The position numbers and the translations under genes are program-made. From Bacteroidales bacterium (GTDB taxonomy: Bacteria; Bacteroidota; Bacteroidia; Bacteroidales; F082), in contig JAFUAA010000048.1 of NCBI GenBank assembly GCA_017460915.1, forward strand, positions 1 through 64,000: a DNA stretch of 64,000 bases. Reading direction: 5' to 3'. The first letter of the stretch is position 1. Each line of letters begins with the position of its first letter. Under the pieces are notes generated by a model that did no database searches, had not been told where the DNA came from, and saw only the letters and a list, made by a program, of their open reading frames with translations. Shown in pieces: positions 15,366 to 25,334 of the stretch.

Positions 15366-17387
15366 ATGCGAATCAGAGAATTAATATTGCTTTTTGCCTT
15401 GTTGAGCGGTGCGTCTGTTTCGGCGCAAATCCTCACTGACAGCAACCTCCCCATCGTAGTCATCGAGACGGACGGTGGCGTGACCATCCCCGACGAGCCC
15501 AAAGTGCCCGCCACGATGAAAATCATCTGGCATCAGGACGGCTCGCGCAACTCGCTCTCCGACATCGACAATCTCGAGTTCCTCAATTACGACGGGCGCA
15601 TCGGCATTGAACGGCGCGGTAGCACCTCGCAGATGTATTTCAACAAGAAACCCTACGGACTGGAGACCTTGCAAGAGGATGGCGTTACCAACAACAATGT
15701 CAGCATTTTAGGTATGCCTCCCGAGAACGACTGGGTGCTCAATTCGCTCGCCTTCGACCAAACAGGGATGCGCGACTTTTTGGCCTACGAACTCTCGGAA
15801 CACATCGGGCAATATGCCCCGAGGCGCGTCTATTGTGAGGTGATGATCAACGGTGACTATAAGGGCTTGTATGTCTTCATGGAGAAGATTAAACGCGACC
15901 AAAACCGCGTCAACATTGAGGAAATGGATGCCACTTGTAATAGCCACCCTGAGGTGACCGGTGGCTACATCACCAAGGCCGACCGTGGCAATGGCGACCC
16001 CGTGGCCTGGACCATGCAAGGCTATGGCGGTGGTGGTTGGTGGGGCAACAATTCCACGGATTTCATCCACCATTACCCCAAGCCCGCCGACATCACGGCG
16101 CAGCAAAACAACTACATCCACGGCGTGTTCAACGTGTTGGCCGATGTGGCCAACCGCCACGACGAAAACGACGCCATGGGCCTCCCTTCGGTCATCGACA
16201 TTCCTTCGTTCGTCGACTTTATGATGATTGCAGAATACACCTCCAATGTGGATGTGTATTCCCTCAGCACTTTTTTCCACAAGGACCGCAACGGCAAGTT
16301 GCGCGCGGGTCCCGTTTGGGACTACAACCTCGCTTTCGGCTATGATGCCTTCGGGAGCCGCAGCCGCTACGACGTGTGGCAGTTCGACAATAACGACAAC
16401 ACGGGGCCGCGCTTCTGGAAAGACCTGTTCGACACTGGCCTTTTCCGCTGCTATTTGGCCAAGCGGTGGTTCGAACTGACCGAGGCAGGGCAGCCTTTGA
16501 ACTACGACTTCGTCATCAACCGCATCGACGAAATCAACGCCGTGATTACTGAGGCCGTGGGACGCGACAACCAACGCTGGAACCAGATGGCGCAGCACGA
16601 GCAGTCTGTCAACGACATGAAATCGTGGCTCCAACAGCGCACCAACTGGCTTAACAACCACTTTGGCTCCTACGACGAATGCGACAAAGTGGACCTGCCG
16701 CCTTTGGTCATCTCCAAAATCCACTACCACCCTATGGACTGGTGGGGTATCGACGGCGACCGGTTGGAGTTCGTCGAAATCACCAACAACGGCGACGAAA
16801 CCGTGGACCTGACGGGCGTTTATTTCCGCGAGTTGAGCGTGACCTACGGCTTCCCCAATGGTGCAAGTATCGGCGGCCGCGAAACCCTCGTGCTTTGCTC
16901 TGATTCGCTGATTTTCAGCGAGTATTACGGCATTGCACCATACGGGCAGTATTCCCGAAAACTGTCCAACAAGTCGGAAAACCTTGTTTTAGCCGATGCT
17001 TGGGGCAACATCATCGACGAGGTGCATTACCTCGACACACTTCCGTGGCCGCCCGAGGCCGATGGTCAAGGCCCGTTCCTGATGCTCCAGGACTTGGATG
17101 CCGACAACAGCCTTCCCGAAAGCTGGACCCTCGGCGACGACCTGACCGCGACAAAGGAACTTGCCGAAGCTTCCATGCACCTTTTCCCCAACCCAACGTC
17201 CGGAGACGTCCATATCACTGGTGGAAACATTGATGAAATTCAGGTTTACAACACCTTGGGACAACTCGTAAAGACTTATCATCGGACGAACACGCTTCAT
17301 CTGAGCGACCTCGCCCAAGGCATCTACATCCTACACCTCACCGATGAAAAAGGCGCGACGCGGATGCGAAAAGTGATGGTGAAGTGA
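15366..17387 (+). CDS. Secreted CotH-kinase-family protein with LTD and type IX sorting domain
   Basis: About 673 residues from an ATG that starts a clear signal peptide (MRIRELILLFALLSG, then ASVSAQ). The start upstream at 15318 is rejected because the promoter box lies inside it. Residues ~50-430 match the CotH protein-kinase-like family (NDWVLNSLAFDQTGMRDFLA; VYCEVMINGDYKGLYVFMEK; AGPVWDYNLAFG). A lamin-tail domain follows (LEFVEITNNGDETVDLTGV). The last ~75 residues are a type IX secretion C-terminal domain (LFPNPTSGDVHI ... GIYILHLTDEKG), so the protein is probably exported through T9SS to the cell surface. Its substrate is unknown. Confidence 0.88.
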   Translation: MRIRELILLFALLSGASVSAQILTDSNLPIVVIETDGGVTIPDEPKVPATMKIIWHQDGSRNSLSDIDNLEFLNYDGRIGIERRGSTSQMYFNKKPYGLETLQEDGVTNNNVSILGMPPENDWVLNSLAFDQTGMRDFLAYELSEHIGQYAPRRVYCEVMINGDYKGLYVFMEKIKRDQNRVNIEEMDATCNSHPEVTGGYITKADRGNGDPVAWTMQGYGGGGWWGNNSTDFIHHYPKPADITAQQNNYIHGVFNVLADVANRHDENDAMGLPSVIDIPSFVDFMMIAEYTSNVDVYSLSTFFHKDRNGKLRAGPVWDYNLAFGYDAFGSRSRYDVWQFDNNDNTGPRFWKDLFDTGLFRCYLAKRWFELTEAGQPLNYDFVINRIDEINAVITEAVGRDNQRWNQMAQHEQSVNDMKSWLQQRTNWLNNHFGSYDECDKVDLPPLVISKIHYHPMDWWGIDGDRLEFVEITNNGDETVDLTGVYFRELSVTYGFPNGASIGGRETLVLCSDSLIFSEYYGIAPYGQYSRKLSNKSENLVLADAWGNIIDEVHYLDTLPWPPEADGQGPFLMLQDLDADNSLPESWTLGDDLTATKELAEASMHLFPNPTSGDVHITGGNIDEIQVYNTLGQLVKTYHRTNTLHLSDLAQGIYILHLTDEKGATRMRKVMVK

Positions 17388-17405
17388 TTTAGGTTGATAT
17401 TTTCC

Positions 17406-17413
17406 TATATTTG
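17406..17413 (+). promoter_or_regulatory. -7 box for the helicase fusion gene
   Basis: TATATTTG followed by CA, 25 bases before the ATG at 17439 and only 18 bases after the CotH gene stop. Confidence 0.65.
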
Positions 17414-17438
17414 CACGCAAAATCAGCGAGTTATTCTT

Positions 17439-20400
17439 ATGCCTAGCATCAACGACTACATCAGTACTTTTCGTAAAAGCTTGTTTCCCAATAGGAAAAA
17501 GAATTCAGGAGTCGCTTTTATCGATGTTGAAGTCGGCCTACAAGACAAAAAGGCACACGATTTTGGGGCTCTAAAAGAGCCAGATGTCGAGTTTCATTCT
17601 TCATCGAAAACGGAGTTTTCCAGTTTTATTGCTGATAGCGAATACCTTTGCGGCCACAATATCATTCATCACGACCTTGAGTATTTACGAGACATGGAAA
17701 GCGTTTCGGAGAAAAAGCATATTGACACATTGTATCTTTCGCCCTTGCTATTTCCCAAACGACCTTACCACAGGTTGTTGAAAGACGACAAGTTGCAGAC
17801 TGAGGAGATGAACAATCCACTGAACGATTGCCGCAAGGCTCGCGATTTGTTTTATGACGAAGTGAATGCTTTCAACGCGCTTGCACCTGAGTTGAAATCC
17901 ATTTTTTATGGTTTGCTCCATCAAGTCAAGGAATTTTCGGCGTTTTTTGAGTTTGTCACCTACAGTGATGCAAACCAGCAAATTGAGGCTTCAATTTTTG
18001 AAGTATTTCAAGGGAAGATCTGTCTGCATAGCCCAATATCTTCATTGAGGATCTTGCATCCTGTTGAGCTGGCATACGGTTTGGCACTCATCTCTTGTTC
18101 CGATAGCAGTTCCATCACACCGCCTTGGCTGATGCGCAACTTCCCTTATATCGAAAACGTGTTGAAACTTCTGTGCAATACGCCCTGCCACGACAGCCAA
18201 TGCATTTATTGCGAAGGCCGTCTCAACATCCATAAAGGTTTGCAAAGCGTGTTCGGCTATGAAGCTTTCCGCACCTTTGACGGGGAACCTTTGCAAGAAC
18301 GTGCCGTGCAAGCCGCTGTCGATGGGAAGTCGCTATTGACCATTTTCCCAACAGGAGGTGGCAAGTCGCTGACCTTCCAACTCCCCGCCATCATGGCGGG
18401 ACGGGCTATGCACGGGCTTACCGTGGTGATTTCGCCTTTGCAGTCGCTGATGAAAGATCAAGTGGACCATTTTGCCGAGCAAGGCATCACCGAGGCGGTC
18501 ACCATCAATGGGCTGCTCGATCCTGTAAGTCGCGCCGATGCTTTCGATCGCGTGGCCGATGGCACTGCGACTTTGCTCTACATTGCACCCGAAATGTTGC
18601 GTTCGAAAACCATTGAGAGACTCTTGTTGTCGCGCAATGTGGTGCGTTTTGTCATTGACGAGGCGCATTGTTTCTCCTCGTGGGGGCAGGATTTCAGGGT
18701 CGATTATCTATACATCGGTGATTTCATCCGCAAGTTGCAGGAAACAAAGCGCTTGTCGCACCCCATTCCCGTTTCCTGCTTCACGGCCACGGCCAAGCAA
18801 AAGGTCATTGCTGACATCTGTGACTATTTCAAGCGGAAATTGGACTTGGATCTGGAGCTGTTTGCCTCCTCATCGGCACGCACAAATCTCCAATACTCAG
18901 TCTTCTACGCTGAGACGGAGGAAGATAAATACAACATGCTTCGCGGCTTGATGATGAGCAATCCTTGTCCGACTATCATCTATGTGTCGCGAACCCGAAA
19001 AACGAGAGAACTGGCGCAGAAACTCAGTTCTGACGGATTGTCGGCCCTGCCTTTCAATGGGAAGATGGACCCAAATGAGAAAATCGCCAATCAAAACGAC
19101 TTCATCGCCAACCGAGTGCAAGCCATGGTGGCCACCTCGGCTTTCGGGATGGGCGTAGACAAGAAAGATGTCGGCATGGTGATTCACTACGACATTTCGG
19201 ACTCGTTGGAGAACTATGTCCAAGAGGCGGGTCGTGCTGGTCGCGACCCGAAAACTGCCGCTAAATGCTATGTACTTTATAGCGACCACGATTTAGACAA
19301 ACATTTCATCTTGCTAAACCAAAACAAGTTGAGTATCAGCGAAATACAACAAGTTTGGAAAGCCGTCAAGGATTTTACGAAACAGCGGAAACACATCTGC
19401 TGTTCCGCTTTGGAAATCGCGCGGCAAGCAGGTTGGAACGATGAAGTTGCGGATATTGAGACCCGTGTGCGCACCGCTCTTGCCGCTCTCGAAGAAGCAG
19501 GCTATATCAGTCGAGGCAACAATGTCCCCCACGTTTTTGCGACAGGCATAATGGTGAAAAACATGGATGAGGCGCACAAGCGGATCGAACGTTCCCCGTG
19601 GTTCACCGACGAAAAGGAAAAGCAAAACGCCATCCGCGTCATCAAATCGCTCATTTTGAACAAAAGCAGGGCGTTGGCGACGGACGACGATGCCGAATCG
19701 CGGGTGGATTATTTGGCCGACAGGCTCGGACTTAGCAAGGAAGCGGTCATCAGCACCGTCAATCTGATGCGCCAAGAAGGCATTCTAGCCGATTCGATGG
19801 ATATTTCCGCATATATCGAACACTCCGAAAACAGGTCGAAGCAGATTTTTGAACAATTTGCCAAGCTGGAACAATTCATCATCAGCACATTGGCACAATC
19901 CGAAACCGAATTCTCTTTCAAGAAGCTGAACGACATGGCGGCAGAAGCCAAGATTCCTTCTTCCATTAAGAGAATCAAGACTTTGCTGTATTTCCTTTCG
20001 GTAAAGGCATATATCAGGAAAAAGGAAGATGCACACACTGGTTTGGTTCAAGCTATCTTGAGTCAGGATTTGGAGCAGACACAGAAGAAATGCGAGCGAC
20101 GGTTCGACATTTGCCGATTCGTCATCGACCGTCTATATTCGTTGGCTCTTGAAAAACCATATTCTGATGAAAACCAAGGTGTTATAGTTCAGTTTTCAGT
20201 CATTTCGATGTTGAGGGAATTGGAAGATAGACAAAAGAGCGAACTGTTCCAACAGAACGAAAAACTTCATATTGACGAAATCGAAGATGCCTTGCTGTAT
20301 CTTTCGCAAATCGGATCTGTTAAATTGGAAGGCGGTTTCTTGGTGATTTACAACGCCATGGAGGTGCATCGTCTGAAAGACATGAAGCTGCGCTACAAGG

Positions 20401-22286
20401 TGGAGGATTACAGGATGCTGGATGAATTCTACAAGCAGAAACGCCAGCAAATCCATATCGTGGGCGAATATGCCAACATGATGGTCAAGGATTACGACGC
20501 GGCCTTACAATACGTCCAGGACTATTTCCAGATGGACTATAAGAAGTTCATTTCCAAATATTTCAAAGGAGAGAGATTGGCTGAAATCGACCGGAACATC
20601 ACGCCAGAGAAATACCAAAAACTATTTGGAACGCTTTCCGATAAGCAACGCCAAATCATCAACGACAAACAATCCAAATACATTGTTGTGGCAGCTGGTC
20701 CTGGCAGCGGAAAGACGCGAGTGCTGGTACACAAATTGGCCTCGTTGCTGCTTTTGGAGGACGTCAAGCATGAGCAGATGCTGATGCTCACTTTCTCACG
20801 GGCGGCCGCCACCGAGTTCAAGCAACGGCTGATTGAATTAATCGGAAGCGCCGCCTACTATGTGGAAATCAAGACTTTCCACTCCTTCAGTTTCGATTTG
20901 TTGGGCAAAATCGGCAATTTGGACGACGCGCAAGACGTGGTGCGTCGCGCTGCCGAAATGATAGAACGCGGCGAGGCCGAGCAAGGGCACATCAACAGAA
21001 CCGTTTTGGTCATCGATGAGGCGCAGGACATGGACCAAGACGAATTCGCTCTCGTCAAGGCATTGATGAAAAACAATGAAGAGATGCGTGTGATTGCCGT
21101 TGGCGACGACGACCAAAACATCTACCAATTCCGTGGCTCCGACAGCCGATTCATGCAGGCCTTCATTGTTGAGATGCAGGCCACGAAATACGAGATGACG
21201 GAAAACTATCGCAGTCGCCAAGCCATCGTGAGTTTCGCCAACCAGTTTGCGCAACGCATTTCGCACAGGATGAAGACCTCGCCGTGCGTGTCGGTTCAGA
21301 AAGAAAAAGGCGATGTGCAAATCATTCAGTATCAATCCAGAAACTTGGAAATCCCTTTGGTCAATCATTTGTTGTCGACTTACCAAAACGAACGCGCTTG
21401 CGTCTTGACCAACACCAACGAAGAAGCCGCACGCCTTGTGGGCCTGCTCAACAAACGCGGCATAAAAGCAAAACTGATACAATCGGCTGAAGGCTTCCAA
21501 TTCATCAATTTGGCCGAAGTGCGTTATTTCCTCAAAAAGGTTGACAGCGAATTAACAACCCCAGACATTGACGAGGAGCTTTGGGAAAAAGCCAAGCAAC
21601 AGACGTTAAACCAATACAAGACAAGTACTTGCTTGGATTACATCAAGGAATTTTTTGCTCAATTCGAGCGCACCAACAGCCGCAAGAAATATCGTAGCGA
21701 TTTGGAGGACTTTGTTTTTGAATCAAACTTGGAGGATTTTTTTGGCGACGGACAGCAAACCGTTTTTGTGTCCACCATCCACAAATCAAAAGGTCGCGAA
21801 TTTGACACGGTTTATATGATGCTGAACGACGAACAAGCTAATACTGACGAAAAGACTCGCAAGCTTTATGTAGGAATGACCCGTGCCAAACAACGTTTAT
21901 ACATCCATTGCAATACAGATGTTTTTGCGAAGGCAAACGGCGTTGGCTACAGAATCGATGCCTACGATTATCCCATGCCTGAGGAAATCATGATGCAGCT
22001 CACGATGCATGATGTGTATCTGGATTACTTCAAGGGCAGGAAAAGGCAGGTTTTGCAGCTTCGCAGCGGCATGCCTTTGTGTTTCGATGATGGTATGCTT
22101 CGGCTTCACACAGGTGAGAAAGTGGTTTGCCTTTCGAAACAAAAACGTGATGAATTGCAAGCCTGGGCCGATAAAGGCTATCAAGTGCAGACCGCTAGAA
22201 TAAACTTCATTGTGGCTTGGAAAGGAAAGGGAGAAACGGAAGAAACGGCGGTGGTGCTTCCGGAATTGACGTTGAAAAGAGTTTAG
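17439..22286 (+). CDS. DEDD exonuclease-RecQ helicase-UvrD helicase fusion
   Basis: About 1615 residues. The N-terminal ~170 residues look like a DnaQ-type 3'-5' exonuclease: FIDVEVG, LCGHNIIHHDLEYL, and NDCRKARDLF supply the DEDDh-type acidic and His motifs. A RecQ helicase follows: Walker A PTGGGKSL at about residue 305, DEAHCFSSWGQDFR, and VQEAGRAGRDP. After a RQC-like and linker region, a complete superfamily 1 UvrD/Rep helicase occupies about 1080-1500: GPGSGKTRVL, VIDEAQDMDQDE, GDDDQNIYQFRG, TENYRSRQAI, and YVGMTRAKQRLY. It should unwind and trim DNA during repair or replication restart. Bacteroidota carry similar giant RecQ proteins. The start at 17439 fits the promoter. Confidence 0.9.
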   Translation: MPSINDYISTFRKSLFPNRKKNSGVAFIDVEVGLQDKKAHDFGALKEPDVEFHSSSKTEFSSFIADSEYLCGHNIIHHDLEYLRDMESVSEKKHIDTLYLSPLLFPKRPYHRLLKDDKLQTEEMNNPLNDCRKARDLFYDEVNAFNALAPELKSIFYGLLHQVKEFSAFFEFVTYSDANQQIEASIFEVFQGKICLHSPISSLRILHPVELAYGLALISCSDSSSITPPWLMRNFPYIENVLKLLCNTPCHDSQCIYCEGRLNIHKGLQSVFGYEAFRTFDGEPLQERAVQAAVDGKSLLTIFPTGGGKSLTFQLPAIMAGRAMHGLTVVISPLQSLMKDQVDHFAEQGITEAVTINGLLDPVSRADAFDRVADGTATLLYIAPEMLRSKTIERLLLSRNVVRFVIDEAHCFSSWGQDFRVDYLYIGDFIRKLQETKRLSHPIPVSCFTATAKQKVIADICDYFKRKLDLDLELFASSSARTNLQYSVFYAETEEDKYNMLRGLMMSNPCPTIIYVSRTRKTRELAQKLSSDGLSALPFNGKMDPNEKIANQNDFIANRVQAMVATSAFGMGVDKKDVGMVIHYDISDSLENYVQEAGRAGRDPKTAAKCYVLYSDHDLDKHFILLNQNKLSISEIQQVWKAVKDFTKQRKHICCSALEIARQAGWNDEVADIETRVRTALAALEEAGYISRGNNVPHVFATGIMVKNMDEAHKRIERSPWFTDEKEKQNAIRVIKSLILNKSRALATDDDAESRVDYLADRLGLSKEAVISTVNLMRQEGILADSMDISAYIEHSENRSKQIFEQFAKLEQFIISTLAQSETEFSFKKLNDMAAEAKIPSSIKRIKTLLYFLSVKAYIRKKEDAHTGLVQAILSQDLEQTQKKCERRFDICRFVIDRLYSLALEKPYSDENQGVIVQFSVISMLRELEDRQKSELFQQNEKLHIDEIEDALLYLSQIGSVKLEGGFLVIYNAMEVHRLKDMKLRYKVEDYRMLDEFYKQKRQQIHIVGEYANMMVKDYDAALQYVQDYFQMDYKKFISKYFKGERLAEIDRNITPEKYQKLFGTLSDKQRQIINDKQSKYIVVAAGPGSGKTRVLVHKLASLLLLEDVKHEQMLMLTFSRAAATEFKQRLIELIGSAAYYVEIKTFHSFSFDLLGKIGNLDDAQDVVRRAAEMIERGEAEQGHINRTVLVIDEAQDMDQDEFALVKALMKNNEEMRVIAVGDDDQNIYQFRGSDSRFMQAFIVEMQATKYEMTENYRSRQAIVSFANQFAQRISHRMKTSPCVSVQKEKGDVQIIQYQSRNLEIPLVNHLLSTYQNERACVLTNTNEEAARLVGLLNKRGIKAKLIQSAEGFQFINLAEVRYFLKKVDSELTTPDIDEELWEKAKQQTLNQYKTSTCLDYIKEFFAQFERTNSRKKYRSDLEDFVFESNLEDFFGDGQQTVFVSTIHKSKGREFDTVYMMLNDEQANTDEKTRKLYVGMTRAKQRLYIHCNTDVFAKANGVGYRIDAYDYPMPEEIMMQLTMHDVYLDYFKGRKRQVLQLRSGMPLCFDDGMLRLHTGEKVVCLSKQKRDELQAWADKGYQVQTARINFIVAWKGKGETEETAVVLPELTLKRV

Positions 22287-22340
22287 GAAATCACAGATCT
22301 GAAATCATCGAAACATATTGAAACAAAACCTCATATCCCG

Positions 22341-22943
22341 ATGAAACCCCCATTCCCAATCCTATTCGTCTGTCTGTTTGCAGCCTTGTCGGCTTGTCAA
22401 CCCAATCCGCATGAAAAGGCCATTCGCGCTGCCATTGAGCGACAGCTGTCCACCTACCCCGAGTCCACCTTGCAGGACGTCTACAAGAGCTTCTACCAAG
22501 ACCGTTTCGGGCCAGGCCACATGATTGCCGACACGGCTTCGGCGCGGCAATACCTGATGAAGGAATTAGAAGAAAACGATTGTGCCTCAGTGGATTATTT
22601 CGAACTAACGGGTGCAGAAGGCCGTTTTGTGAGGGTTCATCTTTCAGCCGTCAAGGACAGCGTGATAGGTGCTGAGCAACTTTTGGAGGCTTTCATCCAA
22701 AGCGCCAATCGGCATCAGCTTCAAGACGGCGACTGGGCCTCGGAGTGGGACAATATCGTGAAAATCATCCAAAAGCACAATCTCAAAGTCAACGGTTTCG
22801 AACAAGAGGCGCCGATGCTCAAAGAAACCGCGCAAAACAACCAGGCCGTGCATCACAGCTGCGCCTATAACGAGGCTTACCATCCGCATTACAGGATTGT
22901 GGAGATGGGGCTTTTGGATTCGTTGACAAACCTTACGGAATAA
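22341..22943 (+). CDS. Conserved-looking lipoprotein of unknown function
   Basis: 200 residues with a lipoprotein signal (lipobox LSAC, Cys about residue 19). The most distinctive stretch is YKSFYQDRFGPGHMI at about residue 50. No domain is recognised. It follows the helicase gene by 54 bases and may share its transcript. Confidence 0.7.
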   Translation: MKPPFPILFVCLFAALSACQPNPHEKAIRAAIERQLSTYPESTLQDVYKSFYQDRFGPGHMIADTASARQYLMKELEENDCASVDYFELTGAEGRFVRVHLSAVKDSVIGAEQLLEAFIQSANRHQLQDGDWASEWDNIVKIIQKHNLKVNGFEQEAPMLKETAQNNQAVHHSCAYNEAYHPHYRIVEMGLLDSLTNLTE

Positions 22944-23009
22944 CCCATCGCTTTGTGGGTATAAATGTATCCACGCGACAGCCCATTACCAAACAGCCAA
23001 AAAAATCCC

Positions 23010-23017
23010 TACCTTTG
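23010..23017 (+). promoter_or_regulatory. -7 box for the acyl-ACP thioesterase gene
   Basis: TACCTTTG followed by C, 16 bases before the ATG at 23034. Confidence 0.6.
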
Positions 23018-23033
23018 CCGAAAATTGGAATTT

Positions 23034-23738
23034 ATGTACAGCCTGAACTATAAAGTAACCACCAGCACCTGCGACAGCGAGGGCAGACTCAAGCTGTTCT
23101 CGGCCCTTCAGATGATGCAGGACTGCTCGGAGATGTGGCTCGAAAGCGAGCCCGAAGTGAAAGACTATTTCGCCCGCGAGAATATGGCGCAACTGCTGGC
23201 CTCACGGCAGGTCGAGATTATGCGCGTGCCAGGTTTCAAAGAAGAACTGACGGTGACCACCTCAGTCTACGGCATGAAGCCCATGTTCGGCTTCCGCAAC
23301 ACATTCATCTACGACGCGGAAGGCAAGCCCTGCTACCGCACTTGGAGCATGGGCGCCTTCGTCGACAAGGCCAACGGCAAGCTGAAACGCGTGGACGATG
23401 CCGTGGCCAACACCCTGCTCATCGAGCCACAGCTGGAGATGAACTACAAGAACCGCCGCATCATCCTGCCGAAAACGGGAGGCACGACCTTCGCTCCCAT
23501 CAACGTGATGCGCGCCGACATCGACTACAACCGCCACGTCAACAACGCCAACTACATCCGCATGGCGATGGAGCTGTTGCCCGACGACTTCGTCGTGAAG
23601 GGCCTTCGCGTGGAATACCGCGTTGCCGCCAAACTGGGCGACAGCCTCACCCCTAACCTTTTCAGCATCGACGACGGCTTCATCATCGAGCTTGCCATCG
23701 GCAACGAAGCGAGTGCCATCGTGGAGTTTACATCTTAA
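23034..23738 (+). CDS. Acyl-ACP thioesterase (FatA/FatB-like)
   Basis: 234 residues from the ATG after the promoter box; an upstream in-frame start at 22965 precedes the box and is unlikely. It shows tandem hot-dog folds: the N-terminal one with LFSALQMMQDCSEMW and SRQVEIMRVPGF, and the C-terminal one with IDYNRHVNNANYIRMAMELLP, where the Asn-His pair is the conserved catalytic region. It would release fatty acids from acyl carrier protein in the cytosol. Confidence 0.88.
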   Translation: MYSLNYKVTTSTCDSEGRLKLFSALQMMQDCSEMWLESEPEVKDYFARENMAQLLASRQVEIMRVPGFKEELTVTTSVYGMKPMFGFRNTFIYDAEGKPCYRTWSMGAFVDKANGKLKRVDDAVANTLLIEPQLEMNYKNRRIILPKTGGTTFAPINVMRADIDYNRHVNNANYIRMAMELLPDDFVVKGLRVEYRVAAKLGDSLTPNLFSIDDGFIIELAIGNEASAIVEFTS

Positions 23739-23764
23739 TGCTATTGCTAAACAGTCTTTATCCC

Positions 23765-24040
23765 CTAAGGCTTTTTCGGGAACCACCCTTTCCTGACGCG
23801 TTCGCGTTGCCTGAAAAGCTCCAAGATGGACCAGAATGACGAGAAGGCCACCACACCAAGGATCGTGGACGGTATCATGGCACTCACAAATAATGAAGCC
23901 GCGACGCAGCCCAAACCCACCAATAGAAAGACCCACCAACAGCCCACTCCAAAATGATACTCGGCCTTGATGACGATGGGATGAAACACCCCGATGCAAA
24001 GAAAGGTGGCCGCACCAATAATGATTCCAGTGTAATTCAT
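23765..24040 (-). CDS. DUF4491 small membrane protein
   Basis: 91 residues with three hydrophobic segments, strongly resembling DUF4491 proteins of Bacteroidota: MNYTGIIIGAATFLCIGVFH at the start, AEYHFGVGCWWVFLL, and the ending RKGWFPKKP. Function unknown; expected in the inner membrane. It is convergent with the thioesterase gene. Confidence 0.85.
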   Translation of the reverse strand: MNYTGIIIGAATFLCIGVFHPIVIKAEYHFGVGCWWVFLLVGLGCVAASLFVSAMIPSTILGVVAFSSFWSILELFRQRERVRKGWFPKKP

Positions 24041-24060
24041 GTAGTTAGCAATAGTGGCCG

Positions 24061-24068
24061 CAAAAATA
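24061..24068 (-). promoter_or_regulatory. -7 box for the DUF4491 gene
   Basis: The minus strand reads TATTTTTG followed by CGG, about 20 bases upstream of the ATG at 24040. Confidence 0.65.
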
Positions 24069-24180
24069 CAACTTTACTATGAATAATCCCATATATTTCG
24101 ATTTGGTGAAAAAGAATCCAAAACTTGCGAAATCGGTTGGTGTATGACCAAATATATTCAATCGGAAGGAACAAAATGAT

Positions 24181-24188
24181 TATTTTTG
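24181..24188 (+). promoter_or_regulatory. -7 box for the metallophosphoesterase gene
   Basis: TATTTTTG followed by CA, 27 bases before the ATG at 24216. Confidence 0.65.
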
Positions 24189-24215
24189 CACTTTGATAAT
24201 AATGAACCAGTTAAT

Positions 24216-25331
24216 ATGAAAGATTCAGGTATGGCTGCCTTTATGATTGTCTTTTTTGCCATCATTGGTGTCGCGGTATGGTATATCGCTTCGCGCACGG
24301 CTTGGCTTACGGGGATTCGTCCTCTTTGGTGTTATGTCGGCTTCGGTGCGGCATTGGCCCTTTCGTTGACAGCGATGGGCACCTATGCGGCCAAGTTTAC
24401 CACGGGCATCGTCATGCATCCGCTGACGGTATTTTTTTGCTATCTCTGCGCCGTGCTGGTAATCTTGTTGTTCGTTTACCTTTTGGTGGATTTGGTGCAT
24501 CTCGTCGTGCCCTTTGGGAAAGGCTTTTTCGGCCTTTGTGTTTTGGCTCTGACGCTTTGCACCTCAGTCTATGGATTTATCCATGCGGCTTCGCCCAAGT
24601 TGAAGAAAGTCACGATTGCATTGCCGCATTTGGAGAAGGAAGTCACGGCGGTGCAGCTCACAGATGTCCACTTGGGACATTTCCGTGGCAAACGGCATCT
24701 TCAAAAGTTGGTGGATATGGTGAACAGTGCCAAACCTGATGTTGTTTTGTTTACGGGCGACTTCATCGAGAGTTGGTACAACTGCTCGGAGGAGGTCATT
24801 TCGCCTATGAAGCAACTGAAAGCGCCTGTATTTTTCGTCGATGGCAACCACGACACATACGTGGATGCCGACCTTATCAAGGAAATGTGCCGCAAGGTGG
24901 GAATACGCGTCTTGGAAAACGAGGCGGTGGAATATGCAGGCTTGCAGATTGTAGGCTTGGATTATATGGTGGCCGACGAAAACGCACGCGACGACATGCA
25001 CGCGGCAAAGGGCAAAGAGACCATAAAAAGCACTATGCCCAAGATGGGCGTATCAAGCTCGATGCCGACGGTGGTGTTGCATCACAGCCCCATGGGCGCC
25101 AAGTACATTGAGAAAGCTGGTGCCGACCTTTATTTGTCAGGTCACACCCACGGCGGCCAGTTCTTCCCCGTGACGCTGATCAACAACAGGCTGTTCGAGT
25201 ATAACCGTGGCTTGTACCAGCGCGGCAACATGGCCGTTTATGTCTCTTGCGGCAGCGGCACCTTTGGGCTTCCGCTTCGCATTGGCACCGACAGCGAAGT
25301 CACTGTAATCCATTTGAAACCAAAAGAATAG
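24216..25331 (+). CDS. Membrane-anchored metallophosphoesterase (YaeI-like)
   Basis: About 371 residues. Four hydrophobic segments at the N-terminus anchor a calcineurin-like phosphoesterase domain. The metal-site motifs are in order: LTDVHLGH, FTGDFIES, GNHDTY, LHHSP, and SGHTHGGQFFP. YaeI-type enzymes act on membrane phosphodiester substrates, but the substrate here is not known. The start follows the promoter; an in-frame start at 24186 overlaps the promoter. The next gene starts 3 bases after the stop. Confidence 0.85.
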   Translation: MKDSGMAAFMIVFFAIIGVAVWYIASRTAWLTGIRPLWCYVGFGAALALSLTAMGTYAAKFTTGIVMHPLTVFFCYLCAVLVILLFVYLLVDLVHLVVPFGKGFFGLCVLALTLCTSVYGFIHAASPKLKKVTIALPHLEKEVTAVQLTDVHLGHFRGKRHLQKLVDMVNSAKPDVVLFTGDFIESWYNCSEEVISPMKQLKAPVFFVDGNHDTYVDADLIKEMCRKVGIRVLENEAVEYAGLQIVGLDYMVADENARDDMHAAKGKETIKSTMPKMGVSSSMPTVVLHHSPMGAKYIEKAGADLYLSGHTHGGQFFPVTLINNRLFEYNRGLYQRGNMAVYVSCGSGTFGLPLRIGTDSEVTVIHLKPKE

Positions 25332-25334
25332 AAT

